From the NCBI GenBank assembly GCA_051873875.1, contig JBJEFI010000072.1:1-10080 (forward strand): a DNA stretch of 10,080 nt, in the 5' to 3' direction. Below the pieces are notes generated by a model. It was not told the origin of the DNA and ran no database searches. It saw nothing but the letters and a program-made list of their open reading frames with translations. This DNA is from JBJEFI01 sp051873875. GTDB lineage: Bacteria > Bacillota > Bacilli > Bacillales > Bacillaceae_G. Each line of letters begins with the position of its first letter. Position 1 is the first letter of the stretch. Made by a program: the position numbers and the translations under genes. Positions 1 to 6,396 of this stretch are shown piece after piece.

Positions 1-1
1 T

Positions 2-271
2 ACATAAGCCATCACCAACATGGCGTAAGAACCAAATCGACTTGACGTCTACAACTCTTTGTATGGCCACTCGCTTTATAGAGCATTTCGCACCTGCTTT
101 ATATCCCTTGATTAACTCTCCTACTTTTTCTTTTAATAAAGTATAGAATATCTTATCTTCTTCGGTACGAACAGAAATCTATTTCTTAATCGCATGTTCC
201 ATCTGATCCGCTTTTGTTTCCGGCTGTAATAAATGTCTTTCATTTTCAAACGGACTTTTTATAACATGTAC
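2..271 (-). pseudogene. Decayed fragment resembling the C-terminal region of a type I restriction HsdR subunit
   Basis: The minus strand reads as one frame from 271 down to the window edge, interrupted by a TAG at 181-179 where the context suggests a former glutamate codon. Upstream of the stop the translation includes KADQMEHAIKK. Downstream it includes ISVRTEEDKIFYTLLKEKV and then LIKGYKAG. This pattern (MEHA, a basic stretch, an acidic ED, then FY..L.EK...LI..YK) is what I recall from the C-terminal helical part of some HsdR proteins, the translocase/endonuclease subunit of type I restriction. There is no start codon or upstream helicase domain: a TAA lies immediately upstream in this frame, so the 5' part is lost. 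The 3' part may continue beyond the left edge. The stop and the missing 5' end are seen directly; the HsdR assignment is from memory of the family and moderate at best. Confidence 0.45.
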
Positions 272-282
272 TTAAATACATG
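265..282. repeat. 18-bp near-perfect palindrome at the upstream edge of the hsdR-like remnant
   Basis: CATGTA (265-270) and TACATG (277-282) are perfect inverted arms around CTTAAA, and only one pair in the centre breaks full symmetry. It sits where the open frame of the hsdR-like remnant begins. It could be a junction scar, a protein-binding site or chance in AT-rich DNA. Confidence 0.4.
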
Positions 283-321
283 AATAATTTCATAACTACA
301 ATTACAATTCAAATATTTAAA

Positions 322-513
322 TTATGCTTTGGGTAACATTTCATGAAAAACCTTATATTTCTCAAGAATATTTATTAAAGAACCTTTATCTTTTATTTGA
401 CTGTAATCTCCGCAAAAACAAATTTCATGACAAATTGTATAATTATTATCTAATATTACATTGTCTTGAAATTCGAATATCATTCTACAAATGGGACAAA
501 AAAACTTCTCCAT
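322..513 (-). CDS. Small cysteine-rich protein, possibly zinc-binding, unknown function
   Basis: This 63-residue ORF starts with ATG and has a Shine-Dalgarno-like AAAGGAG at 533-527, 13 bases upstream, which is longer than ideal. It carries CPIC at residues 6-9 and a CHEICFC cluster at 28-34. The spacing suggests a small zinc ribbon made of two cysteine knuckles. The rest (about 40-63) is a predicted helix with lysine and glutamate. There is no signal peptide or membrane segment. It follows the Res gene on the same strand after a 197-base gap with a hairpin, so it is probably transcribed separately or by read-through. I do not recognise the family and cannot assign a role. An opposite-strand ORF of the same length covers the same bases, but it has no cysteine motif and no visible ribosome binding site, so I prefer the minus-strand reading. 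Confidence 0.5.
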   Translation of the reverse strand: MEKFFCPICRMIFEFQDNVILDNNYTICHEICFCGDYSQIKDKGSLINILEKYKVFHEMLPKA

Positions 514-526
514 AATAATTACGCTA

Positions 527-634
527 CTCCTTTCTAGGTAAATTCATCATAATATTAAACACCTTCTCGCCAATTCGAAACAAAAAATCTTTTCATACCA
601 AAGGTCCTTCGAGCTTTTTTATGAGTTCATCCAT
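527..634 (-). other. Short broken reading frame between the Res gene and the small cysteine-rich ORF
   Basis: The gap 514-710 holds no intact gene. On the minus strand an ATG at 634 opens 13 codons (MDELIKKLEGPLV), then a TGA at 595-593, and the same frame continues KDFLFRIGEKVFNIMMNLP to a TAG near 527. This may be the debris of a gene with one nonsense change, or just chance. No family is assigned. Confidence 0.15.
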
Positions 635-646
635 ACAAATAATTTA

Positions 647-672
647 GGGATTGGTTATAAAATACCAATCCC
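647..672 (-). terminator. Hairpin after the Res gene, likely operon end
   Basis: GGGATTGGT (647-655) and ACCAATCCC (664-672) form a perfect 9-bp stem with an 8-base loop. The hairpin begins 38 bases past the Res stop codon. In the minus direction it is followed by TAAATTATTTG, which is only moderately T-rich, so it is not a textbook intrinsic terminator. It may instead stabilise the 3' end of the mRNA. Confidence 0.5.
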
Positions 673-710
673 ATAAATAACTAAATGATTCTATATAGTT
701 TATATTGCTT

Positions 711-3689
711 CTATTCGTTTATTTCCATCCAATCATGGCTTGTTGAGGTTACAACTCGATAGCTAACGCCGATTTTTTCAAAATACTTCATAGCGCAGAG
801 AATTTTCCTCTTCTCTTGTGGAAATCGAAGATCTTCAAGCTTTACGCCACCCTTTGTTTCTCTAACCAATTCAAGTTTAAATTTCCCATTGTATTTTCTA
901 ACAATTGCCCAGTCAGGATTGTAATTCCCAATAATTTTGGGAAGATAAATCTTAAACTTTGGTGGAAACTTAAAGTAAAGGATGGTATTACCCTTTTCTA
1001 TATCTGGTTTAATTAGATTTTCAATAAAATCACGTTCAACATCCGAATCGACTTGAACTTTATCATATAATCCTGCTTTACCAGCGTCAATTAATTCTCT
1101 TTGAGGTTGTTTAACCATCTTAGGGAAGAGAGTATCCAAAGCATAGATTTCAATATTTTCATCGATTTCAAATTCAATATTATCAACAATATGATCACTT
1201 ACTGTAATTCGAATTTCCGAAAGGAAAGTTGATATCCAACCTTCAGGATTATAGAATATCTTTTCTTTCTGTTCTTTACTAATGCGCTTAAAGACTTCCA
1301 CTATCGTTTTTTTCGTTAGGTTAGTCTCATTCGCAGTTCGAGTAATAAAATCTGGAATTGGATAAATTGATTTTTCAACCTGTTCAATTTGTTTCTTTGG
1401 CTTTTCTGCTTTTTCAACCTGAAATTTAATTTGCTCAAATTTCTTTACTGTGATTTCATTGGTGAATTTTACATAAGGTTCCCCGTAGAGTTCCCCCATA
1501 TGAAGTACTTTAAACCCACGTAACCGTTCATCTTTTGTCTTTTTCTTTAGGTCGTCTCCAACTCCAACAATAAATTCAAAATGATTTTTCTCTCCTCTGG
1601 AATCTTCCACTTCTATTTTGAGTTTTGCTGTCTCTCCTTCAATAGAAACGAGAGAGATTTTATATTCACACATTATAAAGCGGCCTTTTGTTATTTCAAT
1701 AAGCGGAGATGGAAATTTTGCGTTATTAAGTCTTTCAACACACTGTTCAATTAATCTATCAGTGTCCACAAGAACTTTATATGACATCTTTTTATTTAGC
1801 TTCTTCCAAAACTCATTAAAATCTTCTGACCTATAAATATCATCTCTTCTGTTTACTTCACTCGATTCAGGTGGCTTTGGAGTTGGTGGTGCATTTACTC
1901 CATCCTCAATATATTCTTGTTGTAATCTAGATACAAAAGATTCATATTGCTCATTAGCAACAACTGTTAATACATTTACATCATGATTATCCGCTCTCTT
2001 ACCACTTTGATCAACTGATAGACGTAATCCCCTGCCAATTTCTTGTCGTTTTTTCATAGTTGAACATGTTTGATTTAATGTACATATCTGGAATACATTT
2101 GGATTATCCCAACCTTCTTTTAATGCTGAGTGGGCAAATATAAAAGAAACTGGTTCATCAAAACTCAGAAGACGTTCCTTTTCTTTCATTATTAGTTCGA
2201 ACGCCTGCTTTTCCATATCACGTTGCTTCTTATTTTTCCCCTCAGTATCTACTGCGTCTTCTTCAGGTGAATCTATTTTTGGCTTTGAAAAGTAACCCTG
2301 TCTTACTTCATTAGCGTATAATTCTTTAAATTCATCATAATTATGTTTTAATCGTTCAAAACTTTCATCAAATAATCTTTTTATCATTCCATCAGGAGCA
2401 GTGTAATTCTTCACTTTATCAATAAAAAATAAGGAAAGTACTTTTATACCTTGAGCTTTCAATGCTTGTTGGCGTTGCATATGAACACTAACGGTTCTTT
2501 CTATTTGTGCTCTAAAAACACTCTCTTTTGATAACATGGAATCATTAACAGTTAAGCTAACTCCATTTTCAAATTCTATCAATTGGTCTTCTTCATTTTT
2601 TCCATAACGTATATCTTCGACAACGAATTGTTTGTAATCTGGATTTTTCGTTTTTGCAAATAGGTTATCCCCTTGTTTTAACAAAATATCTCTTTCAACT
2701 AATTGTCCCTTATCCAATACCAAAGCCCTTAATAAAGCAGATATTGGCTTTCTCCTTATTTCAATTAAGCGAAGGATGCCCTCATTAAGGTTGCCTAATT
2801 CCGAAATTCCAATCACTTCAATTTGTTTAACTAAATTGTTCTTAAAAGCATCAATTGGTGTTAACCGGTAAACTAGATTTGGAGTTTCCCTATGCGTTGC
2901 TGAATATCTTAATACAAATAAGGGTTTTAGTGTTCGAATCGCTTCTTTTGCTTTATTAGTTTCAAAATTTTGAGCTTCATCCAAAATTATTATCGGTCTT
3001 GTTGCCTGTATATACTCATATGGTTTCCATTCACCCTGAAGTTTTTCTGTATGTTTAAAGATATTATTGCTAGCTTTATTAAATGAATCTATTGTCATAA
3101 CCATTACAGTTAAATCATTACTATTTGCAAAAGTATTCAATTCACCTATTTTTGCACTATCATATTCAATAATAGCAACATCTTGGTTATCGTATAACTG
3201 CCGAAAATGATTTCTCATTGTCTTTAGGGATTTAATAACCCCTTGATAAATAGCAATACTTGGAACAACAACTAGAAATTTTGTCAATCCATATTTCTTT
3301 TTCAATTCATACATTGTCCGAATATAAACATAGGTCTTTCCTGTTCCTGTCTCCATTTCAATCGTAAAGTGTGGAACACGGACTGAATCGTTCCCAGCCA
3401 CTTCAAGTACCATGCCATCATCAACATACAAGTCGTCTGAAAACTCCAGTTCACTTCCCCGACTTTCATCATTGTTTCTTTCTTGTACTCTTTGGAGGTT
3501 TTCAAGTAATAAAATCTCATCTAAAAATTCATTAGGGTGAAAGTTTGGGGTAAAGTCGTTCATTGTGCCGGCAGGTATTTCAATTTGCTCTTGGTAAGGT
3601 ATTCCTTCAAACAAATCAACAACACTAGAGATAGCATCTAATTGGAATTGCTGATCAGGATTGTATTGTAAAGTTAGTTTTTTAGCCAA
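711..3689 (-). CDS. res: Type III restriction enzyme, Res subunit (SF2 helicase plus endonuclease)
   Basis: Res is the ATP-dependent translocase and nuclease of type III restriction. It works only in complex with Mod and cuts DNA beside unmodified sites. The 992-residue protein has the usual length and domain order. An SF2 helicase core carries Walker A METGTGKT (112-119), DEAQ (237-240), SAT (263-265), a motif V-like KEGWDNP (524-530) and motif VI QEIGRGLRL (549-557). The C-terminal PD-(D/E)XK nuclease shows NPDWAIV with Asp926 and ETK with Glu944 and Lys946, so the catalytic residues look intact. The start is TTG, supported by GGGGTGG five bases upstream, and the gap to the Mod stop is 13 bases, which indicates one transcript and probably coupled translation. 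No frameshift or missing motif is visible, so the enzyme is predicted active. Specificity is set by Mod, not by this protein. Confidence 0.95.
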   Translation of the reverse strand: MAKKLTLQYNPDQQFQLDAISSVVDLFEGIPYQEQIEIPAGTMNDFTPNFHPNEFLDEILLLENLQRVQERNNDESRGSELEFSDDLYVDDGMVLEVAGNDSVRVPHFTIEMETGTGKTYVYIRTMYELKKKYGLTKFLVVVPSIAIYQGVIKSLKTMRNHFRQLYDNQDVAIIEYDSAKIGELNTFANSNDLTVMVMTIDSFNKASNNIFKHTEKLQGEWKPYEYIQATRPIIILDEAQNFETNKAKEAIRTLKPLFVLRYSATHRETPNLVYRLTPIDAFKNNLVKQIEVIGISELGNLNEGILRLIEIRRKPISALLRALVLDKGQLVERDILLKQGDNLFAKTKNPDYKQFVVEDIRYGKNEEDQLIEFENGVSLTVNDSMLSKESVFRAQIERTVSVHMQRQQALKAQGIKVLSLFFIDKVKNYTAPDGMIKRLFDESFERLKHNYDEFKELYANEVRQGYFSKPKIDSPEEDAVDTEGKNKKQRDMEKQAFELIMKEKERLLSFDEPVSFIFAHSALKEGWDNPNVFQICTLNQTCSTMKKRQEIGRGLRLSVDQSGKRADNHDVNVLTVVANEQYESFVSRLQQEYIEDGVNAPPTPKPPESSEVNRRDDIYRSEDFNEFWKKLNKKMSYKVLVDTDRLIEQCVERLNNAKFPSPLIEITKGRFIMCEYKISLVSIEGETAKLKIEVEDSRGEKNHFEFIVGVGDDLKKKTKDERLRGFKVLHMGELYGEPYVKFTNEITVKKFEQIKFQVEKAEKPKKQIEQVEKSIYPIPDFITRTANETNLTKKTIVEVFKRISKEQKEKIFYNPEGWISTFLSEIRITVSDHIVDNIEFEIDENIEIYALDTLFPKMVKQPQRELIDAGKAGLYDKVQVDSDVERDFIENLIKPDIEKGNTILYFKFPPKFKIYLPKIIGNYNPDWAIVRKYNGKFKLELVRETKGGVKLEDLRFPQEKRKILCAMKYFEKIGVSYRVVTSTSHDWMEINE

Positions 3690-3694
3690 TTAGT

Positions 3695-3701
3695 CCACCC
3701 C
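3695..3701 (-). promoter_or_regulatory. Ribosome binding site deciding the TTG start of Res
   Basis: GGGGTGG lies in the 13-base gap after the Mod stop codon, with a spacing of five bases to TTG at 3689. It explains why a TTG rather than a later ATG is taken as the start. Confidence 0.7.
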
Positions 3702-3702
3702 G

Positions 3703-5571
3703 TCAAATTGTTTTTACGCTCAATGATTGACTAAGTTGTATTTTTTGTTCATTCGTCAAAGCGTCATCCATACAAATAAATATTGCTTTTTTATAATTCA
3801 AGCATAAAAGATTTGTTAATTTTTCTTGCACTGTATTGTCTAAGCATACTATTAAATTGAATGGAACATCTGCATGATTAACAATCCATAATTCATTAGA
3901 ATCCCTTAGAATATGTTGAATGGAACTATCCAGTTTGAAACCATGAAGAAGCATCATTTCTACAATAATGTCCATCTGATTTGTATTCTCAAAGAATTGC
4001 GTAGAATTAAACAAATCTATAGTCATATCCAACTCTGACACGTCATTTCCCTTGTAACCTTCCCATTTTCTTAAATTAGATTTACTTAGCTGATAAACAG
4101 CAAATCCTTTGTCAATATTGTTAAGTTCTAAATTTTCATTATTTATCCTGTTTAAAACTCTTCTCAATCTTTCTTTAGTAACATTTGAGATAGTACCAAA
4201 GGTTTTGTTATTTATAGTTTCAGGAATCTGAACTAATATAAATTGTCTATTTCCTCCGTCTTCCTTATTCATTTCTAATACAGCTTCACCTGTAGTGCCA
4301 GACCCAGCAAAAAAATCCAGAACTATATCATTATTAGTGGCATCAGTAGCTAACTGAAGAATTCTCTTTATTAATCTTACAGGTTTCGGCGTATCAAACG
4401 GTGTTGGAGTATCGGGAAACAATTTTTTTAATTCCTGTGTAGCTTCCTGATTATCACCAGCTTCACTTCTTAACCATATTGTGTTAGGCACACTTCCATC
4501 CTGAACCTCTGATAAAAAAATCTTTTGGGCAGGCATATTGTTCCCATCCTTACCAAACCAAATTCTGTTATCTGTTAACAATCTGTTAAATGTTTCTAAC
4601 GCCGGAGCCCATTGTCTACCTGGTGATGGATAATGAATTTTACCACTCGGTGTCTTAATAGGGTACGAATGATTGGCCGCTTTTGTTTTTGAAGTTAAAT
4701 CTCCCGCTTTCCAAGGTCCACGTGGATCATTATCAGGATTTTTATACTTCGAATTTTGCTCTTGCGTTCTTGGCAAAAGTCGTCGATTCCACCCATCCTT
4801 ATCACTACTCGATTGCTTTTTTTTCTTTGCATATACCAAGATAAAATCATGCATGTCACTAAAATAAAGAGCATCATTTTGAGGTGAATATTTTTTTTGC
4901 CAGATTATATTAGTCACGAAGTTCTCTTCACCGAATATTTCATCTAATATTTTTTTTAAATTTGCTTGTTCGTTATCATCAATACTTACAAAGATTACAC
5001 CATCATCTTTTAGTAAATTTCTTGCTAATTTTAAACGAGGATAAATCATATTCATCCAATTAGCGTGATATCTTCCATTTGCTTTTGGATTGCTAGTTAA
5101 TAGTCCTACTTCATCGACCTGCCCTGATTTTTGTAGGTATTTTTCAACTGAATCTTTATAGTCATCTTTGTATACAAAATCTTTACCTGTATTATAAGGT
5201 GGATCAATGTAGATACATTTTACCTTACCAGCATAACTCTTCTGTAAGATACGAAGTACTTCTAAATTATCGCCTTCAATAAATATATTTTTAGTCTCGT
5301 TTTCGTTTACTCCTTCACCTTTAGTAAACGTTAAAGTTCCTTGTGGTGGAACAAAAGCAAGCTTCCTTGCTTCCTTTTTTCCCGTCCAATTAAGGCTGTA
5401 AAATTCTTCAATATTTTCTTCGAAACTATCATCATTTAGTGCAGTTAACTCTTCTTTCATTATATCAATGTTTAACTTGCCTTCAATAAATGCTTCCGGA
5501 AACAATTCTTTCAGCTTTTCTATCTTATCTTCATCGACTCGTTCAGGTCTTTTTAATTCTTCAATTGACAT
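3703..5571 (-). CDS. mod: Type III DNA N6-adenine methyltransferase, Mod subunit
   Basis: Mod recognises the target sequence for the whole type III complex and transfers a methyl group from S-adenosylmethionine to adenine on one strand of an asymmetric site. The 622-residue protein has the beta-class motif order of this family: catalytic DPPYNTG (123-129) comes first and the SAM-binding FAGSGTTG (421-428) comes later. The stretch between them (about 225-390), including RIWFGKDGNN (336-345), holds the probable target recognition region. The start is ATG at 5571, preceded by AGAGGTG at 5584-5578, which lies inside the last codons of the upstream nuclease gene. The two genes are 3 bases apart. 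All key residues are present, so it is predicted active. Mod can act without Res, but Res needs Mod. The target sequence cannot be read from the protein. Confidence 0.95.
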   Translation of the reverse strand: MSIEELKRPERVDEDKIEKLKELFPEAFIEGKLNIDIMKEELTALNDDSFEENIEEFYSLNWTGKKEARKLAFVPPQGTLTFTKGEGVNENETKNIFIEGDNLEVLRILQKSYAGKVKCIYIDPPYNTGKDFVYKDDYKDSVEKYLQKSGQVDEVGLLTSNPKANGRYHANWMNMIYPRLKLARNLLKDDGVIFVSIDDNEQANLKKILDEIFGEENFVTNIIWQKKYSPQNDALYFSDMHDFILVYAKKKKQSSSDKDGWNRRLLPRTQEQNSKYKNPDNDPRGPWKAGDLTSKTKAANHSYPIKTPSGKIHYPSPGRQWAPALETFNRLLTDNRIWFGKDGNNMPAQKIFLSEVQDGSVPNTIWLRSEAGDNQEATQELKKLFPDTPTPFDTPKPVRLIKRILQLATDATNNDIVLDFFAGSGTTGEAVLEMNKEDGGNRQFILVQIPETINNKTFGTISNVTKERLRRVLNRINNENLELNNIDKGFAVYQLSKSNLRKWEGYKGNDVSELDMTIDLFNSTQFFENTNQMDIIVEMMLLHGFKLDSSIQHILRDSNELWIVNHADVPFNLIVCLDNTVQEKLTNLLCLNYKKAIFICMDDALTNEQKIQLSQSLSVKTI

Positions 5572-5574
5572 AAA

Positions 5575-6396
5575 TTACACCTCTTCTTCCTCTAATGTCG
5601 TTTCCACTACTTCGATTCTTTCTTGCTGAGTACCATAGTCATCATAAAATGCTAAGAAATTATTTTTTGCCCTACTGGAGGAAAAAGCATATTCTTTATA
5701 AGACTCACATGAAAAGCGAGCGTCGCAGTTTCGGCAAACATGTACTGCAAATGTTTTTTTATCTTGAATTTTAGAATGCAATGTTTCTATAGGTGGTGGA
5801 TTAAATTTAAATCCTTCAATCATATCAACAACTGTACCAAAGGAGTTTAAGTATGCTTCTACTTGTTCTGATTCTAGCTGAATATCCACTTCGGGATTCC
5901 ATTCTGCTATCGCTTCTTCTAATATTTGTTGATTATTAGCTTGAGATGCCCGTTGTTTAGCTTTTCTTATTGCCTCAGTTTCACCAATGGCAATAATAGA
6001 GGTCCCATCTAGTTGTTGTCCTCGTATAGATTGCCAAATATGAGCATAAATGTTGAGTTGTCCTTCATAATCCTTTTTATTGCATCTAACAAAATCAACA
6101 TCATGGGTTTTAATATCATACATTACAGTCTTGTCATCTTCTTTAACAACATCCACTACTCCTTGGATCGTATATGATCTTCCCATTGGTGTTTTTTGCT
6201 GTGGTAGAGTAAGTCGAACTTCTGTATCAGAAACATTCTCAGCAAGATTTTTGAGCTTTTTCCAATATTGCCTCACCTGTTCTAATGCTAACTTTTTTAC
6301 ATGGGGAGGAAGAGAATGTCCACCCTCTAATCTTAGTAGCTCATAATTCTCCTCAAATACTTCCTCAATGAATCTTAACATTTCTTCATTATTCAC
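5575..6396 (-). CDS. RecB/AddB-like PD-(D/E)XK nuclease with C-terminal iron-sulphur cysteines
   Basis: This protein of about 273 residues carries the catalytic part of a RecB-family exonuclease fold. Numbered from GTG at 6396: a possible active-site glutamate at Glu59 in TEVRLTL, Asp82 in GVVDVV, Asp94 and Lys96 in YDIKT, and Gln113 in QLNIYA. Near the C-terminus Cys221, Cys224 and Cys230 form the CxxCx5C pattern that in AddB and Cas4-like nucleases binds a 4Fe-4S cluster with a fourth, N-terminal cysteine. That cysteine is absent here. The matching CPRNY and FGSLVH elements lie at the end of the upstream helicase instead. The GTG at 6396 is chosen because AAGAGGTGG lies five bases before it. 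An in-frame GTG at 6405 would lie inside that binding site. The tail is acidic and follows a serine-rich stretch. It probably works only with the helicase protein, degrading DNA. A decayed fusion is the alternative. Confidence 0.85.
   Translation of the reverse strand: MNNEEMLRFIEEVFEENYELLRLEGGHSLPPHVKKLALEQVRQYWKKLKNLAENVSDTEVRLTLPQQKTPMGRSYTIQGVVDVVKEDDKTVMYDIKTHDVDFVRCNKKDYEGQLNIYAHIWQSIRGQQLDGTSIIAIGETEAIRKAKQRASQANNQQILEEAIAEWNPEVDIQLESEQVEAYLNSFGTVVDMIEGFKFNPPPIETLHSKIQDKKTFAVHVCRNCDARFSCESYKEYAFSSSRAKNNFLAFYDDYGTQQERIEVVETTLEEEEV

Noticed and set aside
324..515. Plus-strand 63-residue ORF opposite the small cysteine-rich gene
   Set aside because: No ribosome binding site and no recognisable motif; it mirrors the minus-strand ORF, which has ordered cysteines.
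527..634. Idea that the broken frame is a RecD-type helicase fragment
   Set aside because: FRIGEKVFNI is only loosely like the FRVGDKVM-type motif of that family, is very short, and cannot be distinguished from chance.
816..1836. Plus-strand ORFs of 66 and 72 residues within the Res gene
   Set aside because: They lie entirely inside an intact, well-conserved Res reading frame on the other strand and show no family features.
3302..3520. Minus-strand 72-residue ORF in another frame of Res
   Set aside because: It covers the region that encodes the Res helicase motif I in the main frame; its own translation is low-complexity and featureless.
6080..6346. Plus-strand 88-residue ORF opposite the nuclease gene
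   Set aside because: It is serine- and threonine-rich shadow sequence over the catalytic nuclease motifs, without a credible start signal.
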